DNA from: an uncultured Flavobacteriales bacterium | GTDB lineage: Bacteria; Bacteroidota; Bacteroidia; Flavobacteriales_D; Crocinitomicaceae | Direction: 5' to 3' | DNA: 38,162 bases | NCBI GenBank assembly: GCA_913056215.1 | Contig: CAJXMN010000018.1 | Location: 1-38,162, forward strand | Shown here: positions 1 to 6,024 of the stretch, piece by piece | Position numbering within the stretch: the stretch's first letter is position 1 | Layout: every line of letters starts with the position of its first letter | The notes under the pieces: generated by a model | What the model saw: only the letters and a program-made list of their open reading frames with translations | The model's database searches: none | What the model was told of the DNA's origin: nothing | Position numbers and translations under genes: made by a program

Positions 1-260
1 CTGTCGTCGGAGGGTTGATCAATTGTTGCTGCTGATGGGTGTTTTAGCATGAGTTGCTGATGCGTGTCCCCATCGAGGTTAATAGCTACTGAAGAAACGA
101 TTCCCTTGAGTCTGTCATATTGGCGCTGTTCCTGAAGATTAAGTTGATTGTAATAACCAAAAAGAATAAAAAATACGGTAAGCAAGATTATCGTAATATA
201 GATAATGAACATGATGCGCGTGGCAATGTTACCCAGTATTTTATTTAAAAGATTGCTCAA
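1..260 (-). CDS. N-terminal fragment of a membrane sensor-like protein (runs off left edge)
   Basis: About 86 codons of a minus-strand gene whose 3' part lies outside the window. The visible part has a short basic cytoplasmic start, one strong hydrophobic segment at about residues 17-36 (MFIIYITIILLTVFFILFG) and then a hydrophilic region with the pattern LKGIVSSVAINLDGDTHQQL. A single N-terminal membrane anchor followed by an extracytoplasmic region is the architecture of Bacteroidota sensor proteins such as histidine kinases or adenylate cyclases, but no catalytic domain is visible, so the function is not established. The start is placed at TTG 260 because it precedes a typical signal-anchor N-terminus; the first in-frame ATG (M17) would begin inside the membrane segment. 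Confidence 0.55.
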   Translation of the reverse strand, partial: MSNLLNKILGNIATRIMFIIYITIILLTVFFILFGYYNQLNLQEQRQYDRLKGIVSSVAINLDGDTHQQLMLKHPSAATIDQPSDD

Positions 261-346
261 TTGTCGTTGTTCAGTTAGTGAAATTTAATTAATATGATTG
301 TAATTAAAGTCATTGCGTTAACATTTTTATTTAAAAATATATTTTT

Positions 347-976
347 ATGTGCTACAAGGTTGAGCAAAAAGCAAGTACAAAGGTACTTACAGAGCGGTTT
401 AATGCTGCTTTTCGATTACCGGAACTGTACACCCCTCAGAAAGAAATAAATGCGTTTAATTTCCCTGAATTGCCATTACTTACTAATGAACAAGAAAATG
501 AGTTTTCTTTTCATCGCTGGGGCTTAATTCCCGATTGGGCAGAAGATATTGATATCCGTAAAAATACATTGAATGCAAAGTTGGAGTCAGTGAAGGAAAA
601 ACCTTCTTTTAAATCAGTGACTGAAAATCGGTGCATTTTGCCTGTTACCGGTTTTTATGAATGGAAGTGGTTGGATGCCAAAGGAAAGAGAAAGGAGAAG
701 TACCTCATACGAGTAAAGGAAACGGAGGTTTTTGCGCTGGCGGGATTGTTTAATAACTGGAAGCATACGCATAATACACAAAACATTAAGACTTTTACAC
801 TTTTGACAACGAAAGCTGATACAATCATGGAAGAGATTCACAACACTAAAAAAAGAATGCCCTTAATCATGAATGTTGGTCAGGCACAGCAATATTTAGA
901 AAACGGAACGATTGAGCTTAATCATGATCTTATTCCCAAATGTGTAGAGAGCGATGGTCAACTTGATTTATTTTGA
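347..976 (+). CDS. SRAP-family DNA-protein crosslink protein (YedK/HMCES-like)
   Basis: This 209-aa protein belongs to the SOS-response-associated peptidase family, which protects abasic sites in single-stranded DNA by forming a covalent thiazolidine link through Cys2. The sequence shows MCYKVEQ at the start, with Cys as residue 2 and therefore N-terminal after Met removal; this fixes the ATG at 347. Other family hallmarks are RWGLIPDWA, NAKLESVKEKPSF, CILPVTGFYEWKW (the catalytic Glu lies in FYEW), FALAGLFNNW, FTLLTTKAD and IHNTKKRMPLIM (the catalytic His). Length fits the family. It stands alone, 86 bp or more from its neighbours and divergent from the sensor fragment. It probably acts in the cytoplasm on damaged replication forks. 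No LexA-type box was recognised. Confidence 0.9.
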   Translation: MCYKVEQKASTKVLTERFNAAFRLPELYTPQKEINAFNFPELPLLTNEQENEFSFHRWGLIPDWAEDIDIRKNTLNAKLESVKEKPSFKSVTENRCILPVTGFYEWKWLDAKGKRKEKYLIRVKETEVFALAGLFNNWKHTHNTQNIKTFTLLTTKADTIMEEIHNTKKRMPLIMNVGQAQQYLENGTIELNHDLIPKCVESDGQLDLF

Positions 977-1126
977 CACTGATAGTTCTTTCTGATTACA
1001 AAAGTTTATGTTTTTGACAAAAAAAAATGCGATTGGTCTCTTGTTTCCGCTTCATACTCAAAATTGAACCGAACAATTTTAACCTAATGTTGTTTTTAAG
1101 ACAAAATCACAACAAATAAAGAACTT

Positions 1127-1552
1127 ATGTTACAGAAGACAAACGCATTTAGAAATGGCTTACTCATCTTTTTATTCATCGGGGTATATTTTGTGCTGCT
1201 CGAGCTACTGGGTTTGACAGATAATATTTTTCTAAGATTTGTGAATTTTCTGTTTGTGATCATAGGTGTTAACAATACGCTGAAAAAAGCTACGAAAGAA
1301 AACCTGGATTATCTGAAAAAATTTGCAGCTGCCCTTTTCGCTCCGTTTCTCGGCGTACTTTTAAGCGCGCTTGCCCTTTTTATCTATCTCACTGCTTTCG
1401 AAACGGACTTATCTGCTTACGCTATGACGCTTATACCTGCTAAAACCAATTTCTCCTTTGCGGCAGTCATTTTCGTGGAAGGATTCCTTTCTTCACTCAT
1501 GTTGGTTTTTATAATGATGCAGTATTGGAAGAATGTAGAGGTAAAAGATTAA
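1127..1552 (+). CDS. Small four-TM membrane protein of unknown function
   Basis: This 141-aa protein has four clear hydrophobic segments: about residues 12-30, 33-50, 65-88 and 108-127. A short charged linker, KKATKENLDYLKK, lies between the second and third, and a charged tail ends in KNVEVKD. The layout resembles the DUF4199-type membrane proteins common in Bacteroidota, but no diagnostic motif was recognised and that assignment is only a suggestion. It has its own upstream gap of 150 bp and a gap of about 115 bp before the glycosyltransferase, so it is probably a single-gene unit. It lies in the inner membrane, with substrate or partner unknown. Confidence 0.6.
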   Translation: MLQKTNAFRNGLLIFLFIGVYFVLLELLGLTDNIFLRFVNFLFVIIGVNNTLKKATKENLDYLKKFAAALFAPFLGVLLSALALFIYLTAFETDLSAYAMTLIPAKTNFSFAAVIFVEGFLSSLMLVFIMMQYWKNVEVKD

Positions 1553-1654
1553 CCATACAACACGATAAAATTATTTTCGGTTGAATAGCTATCTCATCAG
1601 CTTATAGTTGCTCCAAACTGAACAAAAACCGCGAGGTGGTTGCACACTTTTTGC

Positions 1655-1662
1655 TATTTTCG
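1655..1662 (+). promoter_or_regulatory. -7 element of a leaderless promoter before the glycosyltransferase
   Basis: TATTTTCG fits the Bacteroidota -7 consensus TAnnTTTG with one mismatch and ends 4 nt before the GTG at 1667. Transcription starting at the usual distance would begin at or within a base or two of the start codon, giving a leaderless mRNA. No convincing -33 TTTG at standard spacing was seen. Confidence 0.45.
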
Positions 1663-1666
1663 TCAC

Positions 1667-2668
1667 GTGAAGCGACTCGTATCTATATTGATTCCAGCAA
1701 AAAATGAAGCAGCTTTCATAGAAGATTTATTGTGTTCCATTCAAGTTCAGACCCATCAATATTGGGAAGCCATTATAGTAGATGATCACTCAACAGATCA
1801 AACTTGCTCGTTGGTCGAATCGTTTTCTAAGACGGATCCCAGGATTAAATGTTTAAAAAACCAAGGGAAAGGTATCATTCATGCCTTGAGAACAGCTTTC
1901 ATTTATGCTGAAGGCAATTGGATTACGCGAATGGATGCTGATGATCTTATGAAACCTCGTAAATTAGAAGTTCTCCTGGAATGTTTGTCAATTGGAGGTT
2001 CAAATGCTGTGGCTGTAGGTGGTGTTCAATACTTTTCTGAAGAGGGTGTGAAATCAGGGTATAAAAATTATGAGCAATGGTTAAATAATCTAACACAAAA
2101 AGGAACCAATTTTAAGGAAATTTTTAGAGAATGTGTTATTCCTTCACCTTCATGGATGTTGCATAGAAAAACGCTTGAAAATATCGGTGGTTTTCAGTCT
2201 GATCGTTACCCGGAAGATTATGATTTAGCGTTCCGCATGTGGCTTTACGATCTTGATGTTGTACCGAATGCTGAAATTGTTCATGAGTGGCGAGACCACC
2301 CTGCCCGTACTTCGCGTACATCAGAAGTCTACAAGGATTATACATTTACTGATTTGAAATGGTTTTATTTTTCAAATTTTTGTAGAAATAATGAGCGCGA
2401 ATTGGTAGTATTAGGCACTGGTTTTCGCGGTAAAAAATTAGCGGCACACTTGATTGAACGCAAGGTCCATTTCCGATGGATTTCTCACAATGAGAAAAAA
2501 ATCGGTAAAGACATTTACAATCAAAAAATAGAACCGTTGAATGGCGTGGATTGGAAATGTATTCAATTGATCGCTACGGTAGGGAATGAAAAAGGTCGTC
2601 GTCAGGTGAATCAAATGGCGGAAAATGCCGGCTTAGTATTATTAGAGGACTTATTTCATTTTGCTTAA
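1667..2668 (+). CDS. Family 2 glycosyltransferase with a C-terminal Rossmann-like domain
   Basis: This 333-aa protein transfers a sugar from a nucleotide-sugar donor. The GT-A fold occupies roughly residues 1-235: VSILIPAKNE at the start, DDHSTDQT at 39-46, the metal-binding motif RMDADD at 88-93, SPSWMLHRK near 160 and the PEDYDLAFR acidic motif near 182. After residue about 245 a second domain begins with VVLGTGFRGKK, a GxGxxG nucleotide-binding loop, and continues as an alternating beta/alpha region to the end. Such an addition is not part of ordinary GT2 enzymes. The start is taken as GTG 1667, not the in-frame TTG at 1640, because VSILIP should sit at the very N-terminus and a -7 element lies between the two. 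A gap of only 9 bp to the monooxygenase gene suggests an operon. Confidence 0.82.
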   Translation: MKRLVSILIPAKNEAAFIEDLLCSIQVQTHQYWEAIIVDDHSTDQTCSLVESFSKTDPRIKCLKNQGKGIIHALRTAFIYAEGNWITRMDADDLMKPRKLEVLLECLSIGGSNAVAVGGVQYFSEEGVKSGYKNYEQWLNNLTQKGTNFKEIFRECVIPSPSWMLHRKTLENIGGFQSDRYPEDYDLAFRMWLYDLDVVPNAEIVHEWRDHPARTSRTSEVYKDYTFTDLKWFYFSNFCRNNERELVVLGTGFRGKKLAAHLIERKVHFRWISHNEKKIGKDIYNQKIEPLNGVDWKCIQLIATVGNEKGRRQVNQMAENAGLVLLEDLFHFA

Positions 2669-2677
2669 GACCAATAT

Positions 2678-3745
2678 ATGAACAATAATAAAATGTATGA
2701 TTGCATTGTAATTGGCGCTGGACAGAGTGGTTTGTCCTGTGGATATTACCTGCGAAAAACGGGTCTCAAGTTTGTTTTACTGGATGATGAAGAGTGCGCC
2801 GGTGGAGCATGGCTGCACACATGGGACTCGTTAACCCTTTTCTCTGCAGCTAAACACAATGCACTACCTGGAAAAGCAATGCCGTCTAGCGAGGGAGAAT
2901 ACCCTACCCGCAACGAGGTTATAGATTATTTGCAGTCCTATGAGGAAAAGTTTAATATCCCACTTCAGAGACCTGTCAGAGTAAGTGGTATAATACGAAA
3001 TCGAAACCATTTTGAAATTATCACCAATGTTTCAACCTACTTAACAAAATCAGTTGTTGCTGCAACCGGAACCTATCGTTCCCAATTTATCCCTGACGTA
3101 CCTGGACGAAACGACTTTCGAGGAGATCAAATTCATTCGGCAGCGTATAAAAATCCAACCGATTTTATCGGCAAGCACACATTAGTGGTAGGAGGAGGGA
3201 ACTCTGGAGCGCAGATCTATGCGGAATTGAGTCAGGAAACACTTACGTTTTGGGGGGTGAAAACGGTCCCTGAATTTTTACCAGATGACGTTGACGGTAA
3301 AAAGCTGTTTGATCAGGCTACTGCGATTTATTTGGCTAAAAAGCGCGGTGAACAATTGAATAAAAAAATGTTTGACCTTGGAAATATAGTGATGGTACCG
3401 TCGGTAAAGCAAGCGCGTGACCGAGGCGTACTCGATGAATACAAAATTTTAAAAGGATTCGATAAAGACCGCGTTTTATGGGAGGATGGTTCGAGCGACT
3501 ACATTGATGCCATCGTTTGGTGCACGGGGTTTCACTACAACACGAGCTTTCTGGATGGTTTAACGCATCGTTCACCTAAAGGTAAAATCGTCACAAAAGG
3601 TACCAATGCGGAAGAAGTGCAAGGGTTGTGGTTAGTGGGGTATGGCGGATGGACGGGAATGGCGTCGGCTACGATTATTGGTGTAGGCCGAACGGCAAGG
3701 AAGACCGTCAAAGAAATTGAATCCTATTTGAAGGAATGGGGATAA
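2678..3745 (+). CDS. Flavin-dependent monooxygenase, ArsO-like
   Basis: A 355-aa NAD(P)H/FAD oxidoreductase. The FAD-binding glycine motif is IVIGAGQSGLSCG at about residues 10-22, and the NADPH-binding motif VVGGGNSGAQ lies near residues 170-180. Between them are the family signatures WDSLTLFSAA, LPGKAMP and YPTRNEVIDYLQSYEEKF, which recall the ArsO/CzcO group of small flavin monooxygenases. The C-terminus has the conserved WCTGFHYNTSFL and the VGYGGWTGMASATIIG stretch. The natural substrate is not evident: no arsenic-resistance gene (arsB, arsR, arsC) lies nearby. It follows the glycosyltransferase by 9 bp and is probably co-transcribed. The start could be either ATG at 2678 or ATG at 2693; the second puts the glycine motif closer to the N-terminus. 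Confidence 0.8.
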   Translation: MNNNKMYDCIVIGAGQSGLSCGYYLRKTGLKFVLLDDEECAGGAWLHTWDSLTLFSAAKHNALPGKAMPSSEGEYPTRNEVIDYLQSYEEKFNIPLQRPVRVSGIIRNRNHFEIITNVSTYLTKSVVAATGTYRSQFIPDVPGRNDFRGDQIHSAAYKNPTDFIGKHTLVVGGGNSGAQIYAELSQETLTFWGVKTVPEFLPDDVDGKKLFDQATAIYLAKKRGEQLNKKMFDLGNIVMVPSVKQARDRGVLDEYKILKGFDKDRVLWEDGSSDYIDAIVWCTGFHYNTSFLDGLTHRSPKGKIVTKGTNAEEVQGLWLVGYGGWTGMASATIIGVGRTARKTVKEIESYLKEWG

Positions 3746-3781
3746 TGTCAACGTGAAGTATTGGATTGTTTTATTTACGAA

Positions 3782-4537
3782 TTATTCCACTATCATTTGA
3801 CGCATTTTTTCATATAACACAATTCCAGCTGCAACTCCAACATTGTAAGAACCGAGAGTACCTAGGAGCGGAACTTTTGCACGTTGATGCGCTAGTGAAA
3901 GGAGTTCAGATGAGAGACCATCTTCTTCTGAACCCAACATCACTGCTGTCGGTCCAGATAACGTAACGTCAAATACAAAATCGCTGGTTTTTTCAGTACA
4001 GGCTACAATGCGTAAACCACTATTTTTGAGGTATTCTACTGTTGCGGGTAGGTCTTTCGTTTTGCAAACAGGTATTTTGTGCAACGCACCTGATGAAGTT
4101 TTAATCGCATCACTTGTTATAAGTGCTGAATTGCGATCAGGAACAACAATAGCGTGAACACCAGAGCATTCTGCCGTTCTTGCGATGGCACCAAAATTCC
4201 GAACGTCTGTAATACGATCCAGAACTAAAATGTTGGGTGAATCGCCATCTTCAAAAACCTGATCTACTATAGGTTCCAGATCTTGATATTCTACCGGAGA
4301 TATGAACGCAATAACTCCCTGATGATTCTTTTTAGTCAGCCGATTGAGTTTCTGAATCGGAACAAATTGAAGGGTGTACTTCTGATTGGCAAGGGCCTCT
4401 TTTAATTCTTTAAAAAGCGTCTTGTCCATTCCGCGTTGGATCATGATTTTATTGATAGTCTTTTTTGCCTTGACAGCCTCAATCACTGCACGGACACCAA
4501 AAACCAGGTCTTCAATTTCTTTGTTTGTTCTTGTCAT
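3782..4537 (-). CDS. rlmB: 23S rRNA 2'-O-methyltransferase RlmB (TrmH/SPOUT family)
   Basis: A 251-aa SPOUT methyltransferase that methylates the 2'-OH of a guanosine in 23S rRNA (G2251 in E. coli) using SAM. The N-terminal substrate-binding domain (1-75) begins with VFGVRAVIEAV. The catalytic domain has motif 1 NFGAIARTAE with the conserved Arg, then the knot residues of motif 2 VMLGSEEDGLS and motif 3 GTLGSYNVGVAAGIVLYE. Motif 3 is usually SLNVSVA, so two positions differ here, although the Asn is kept. Length is normal. It is convergent with the monooxygenase gene (36 bp between stops) and lies 87 bp downstream of the three-gene minus-strand cluster, with no recognisable terminator in between. 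Confidence 0.9.
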   Translation of the reverse strand: MTRTNKEIEDLVFGVRAVIEAVKAKKTINKIMIQRGMDKTLFKELKEALANQKYTLQFVPIQKLNRLTKKNHQGVIAFISPVEYQDLEPIVDQVFEDGDSPNILVLDRITDVRNFGAIARTAECSGVHAIVVPDRNSALITSDAIKTSSGALHKIPVCKTKDLPATVEYLKNSGLRIVACTEKTSDFVFDVTLSGPTAVMLGSEEDGLSSELLSLAHQRAKVPLLGTLGSYNVGVAAGIVLYEKMRQMIVE

Positions 4538-4624
4538 AATTTCTATTCTACTTGCAAAACTAAACAGATACCAACATAAAAGTGCGTTTTACAAGACTAA
4601 ATTTAGTTGAATGTTGAGATGCTT

Positions 4625-5032
4625 TTAATTTCCTGCATTATTTATGATCTCAATACGTTTGCTTAGCTTTTGATAAGGAGTTTTCGCTTCTATAAAATAC
4701 ATTCCGTCATCGAATTGCGTTGTGTCGAATGATACGATATTTCCACCTTTTTTCAGCATTTGATCTGTAATTTCATGGGTCGTAGCATGGTCGATACTGA
4801 AAATGGTTACTTTTAGTTCTAGCGCTTCTTCAGCTTCATAAAATAGCTGGATTTTGCCGTGTGCGGGGTCTGGATCAATAGGGTGGAAAGTGATATAACG
4901 TCCTTTTTCTAGGCGTCCTTTTTTTAATTTACGCAATAGCAGACGATATAACACTATGAAGATAATGACTGCCAATGTGACCCATGCGACATTAGCAATT
5001 GCGCGCGATATATTAATGACTAAAAATAACAT
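4625..5032 (-). CDS. Membrane-anchored small protein with a beta-rich C-terminal domain
   Basis: A 135-aa protein with one N-terminal membrane segment (about residues 11-30, ending in the basic stop-transfer sequence RLLLRKLKKGR) and a roughly 85-residue soluble domain. That domain has alternating strands (GKIQLFYEAEE, LELKVTIFSID, NIVSFDTTQFDDGMYFIEAK, LSKRIEII), and DDGMYFIEAKTP...SKRIEI resembles the fold of type IX secretion sorting domains. Being membrane-tethered and lacking a signal peptide, it is probably not a secreted cargo. No function is assigned. Its ATG overlaps the stop codon of the DUF493 gene by one base (TAATG), indicating translational coupling. Confidence 0.6.
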   Translation of the reverse strand: MLFLVINISRAIANVAWVTLAVIIFIVLYRLLLRKLKKGRLEKGRYITFHPIDPDPAHGKIQLFYEAEEALELKVTIFSIDHATTHEITDQMLKKGGNIVSFDTTQFDDGMYFIEAKTPYQKLSKRIEIINNAGN

Positions 5033-5298
5033 TATAGTGAAATTACACCTTTAATTTTTGCCGCTTTCTCGTAAAGCGCAATTACGGCCTCAGCGCTGTT
5101 CATTTCTTCTTTAACACTTATACTCGTATAATTACCTTTCCTGGAAGGACGCATAACAATATTGTCTTCATTATTGAAAAGTTGAGTAATCAATGCTATA
5201 GTTCTAGAATCACTCGGAGCAATAAATTTGAAAAAATAAACGCGCGGCCACGTCTGTTCCTTTAATTGTTCGTATAATTTTTCGAATTGTTTATCCAT
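5032..5298 (-). CDS. DUF493 family protein (YbeD-like)
   Basis: An 88-aa protein with the DUF493 pattern: WPRVYFFKFI, a region on either side of SDSRTIALITQLF, then RPSRKGNYTSISVKEEMNSAEAVIALYEKAAKIKGVISL. The family has a small ferredoxin-like alpha/beta fold. YbeD in E. coli lies near lipoate-protein genes and its role is still unsettled. Here the gene sits 2 bp after the upstream 194-aa gene and overlaps the downstream gene by one base, so the three are almost certainly one transcript. There is no lipoate ligase next to it. Confidence 0.8.
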   Translation of the reverse strand: MDKQFEKLYEQLKEQTWPRVYFFKFIAPSDSRTIALITQLFNNEDNIVMRPSRKGNYTSISVKEEMNSAEAVIALYEKAAKIKGVISL

Positions 5299-5300
5299 AA

Positions 5301-5885
5301 CTAATCTTCTGACAACAAAGTTAATCTTTTTACTTCTTTCTGGAGCATTTCTGGTAGATCATGAAATGCATTCTGTAATTCGCGAAACGTTGTAATCTTA
5401 TCTTTTTCGCTGATCGTTTTTAGAGCACCCAGTAATTCCATGGGGTCTGGTTCCTTTGAAAGGGTCACTTCCAGGTCGATAGCTTTGCTTTCTTGAAAGT
5501 ACCACAGTTCATAATAGGCACGCTCCAGTGATAGCCAGGCACTGATCACTTTTTCTAAACTTGCATAATCGGTGGCCTGTAAAACATCAGATTTGAGATC
5601 ATTACGATTCTCGTGGTAGGCATTAAATGCTTCTATCAGATCTTCGCTGAAGTTGTATTCGCGAGTTATTGAAGAAAAACTCATGATGCGGTCTTCTTGA
5701 TTTGTAATTAAGAGGTAAGCGTGATATTGTTGTTTAAGTTTTTTGAGTCGTGATTGAAAAACTTTTGCGAGTGGCGGGCGGGTCAGCAAAAATTGCTTTT
5801 GTTCAAAAAGTCGTTGCTCCCAGAGATCATCAAGATCATCCCCTGACTCATGGGGAAAAAATAATTTAGCCTCTTCTTTCTTCAT
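5301..5885 (-). CDS. Helical cytoplasmic protein of unknown function
   Basis: A 194-aa protein without signal peptide or membrane segment. It looks almost entirely alpha-helical, with an acidic N-terminus (HESGDDLDDLWEQ), a basic coiled stretch (SRLKKLKQQYHAYLLI) and an aromatic helix (WLSLERAYYELWYFQESKAIDLE). I do not recognise the family. It heads the tight three-gene cluster with the DUF493 protein and the anchored beta-rich protein, so any role is probably shared with them. The ATG at 5885 lies 4 nt downstream of a TATTTTTG element, supporting this start. Confidence 0.55.
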   Translation of the reverse strand: MKKEEAKLFFPHESGDDLDDLWEQRLFEQKQFLLTRPPLAKVFQSRLKKLKQQYHAYLLITNQEDRIMSFSSITREYNFSEDLIEAFNAYHENRNDLKSDVLQATDYASLEKVISAWLSLERAYYELWYFQESKAIDLEVTLSKEPDPMELLGALKTISEKDKITTFRELQNAFHDLPEMLQKEVKRLTLLSED

Positions 5886-5889
5886 GGCT

Positions 5890-5897
5890 CAAAAATA
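5890..5897 (-). promoter_or_regulatory. -7 element of a leaderless promoter for the 5885-4625 operon
   Basis: On the minus strand TATTTTTG is a perfect TAnnTTTG match. It is followed by the four bases AGCC and then the ATG at 5885, the same 4-nt spacing as seen upstream of upp, recR and others. A leaderless transcript is predicted. Confidence 0.5.
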
Positions 5898-5998
5898 ATT
5901 ACTCTTAATTGATATAGCCCTGAAGTTGAAATGCATTTTTTTAATTAGAGATGTTTAATGGCTTGAGTGGAAGTTTTTATTATGTTCATTTTAAATCG

Positions 5999-6006
5999 TA
6001 ATTTCG
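5999..6006 (+). promoter_or_regulatory. Putative -7 element upstream of the M1 aminopeptidase
   Basis: TAATTTCG lies 18 nt before the ATG at 6025, leaving a leader of about 14 nt. It matches TAnnTTTG with one mismatch. The intergenic region of about 140 bp also serves the divergent gene starting at 5885. Confidence 0.35.
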
Positions 6007-6024
6007 CAATAAGAATTACTTGTT

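Noticed and set aside
1640-1666. Longer glycosyltransferase start at TTG 1640
   Set aside because: It would place nine residues before the conserved VSILIP strand and would run through the -7 element TATTTTCG; GTG 1667 fits both better.
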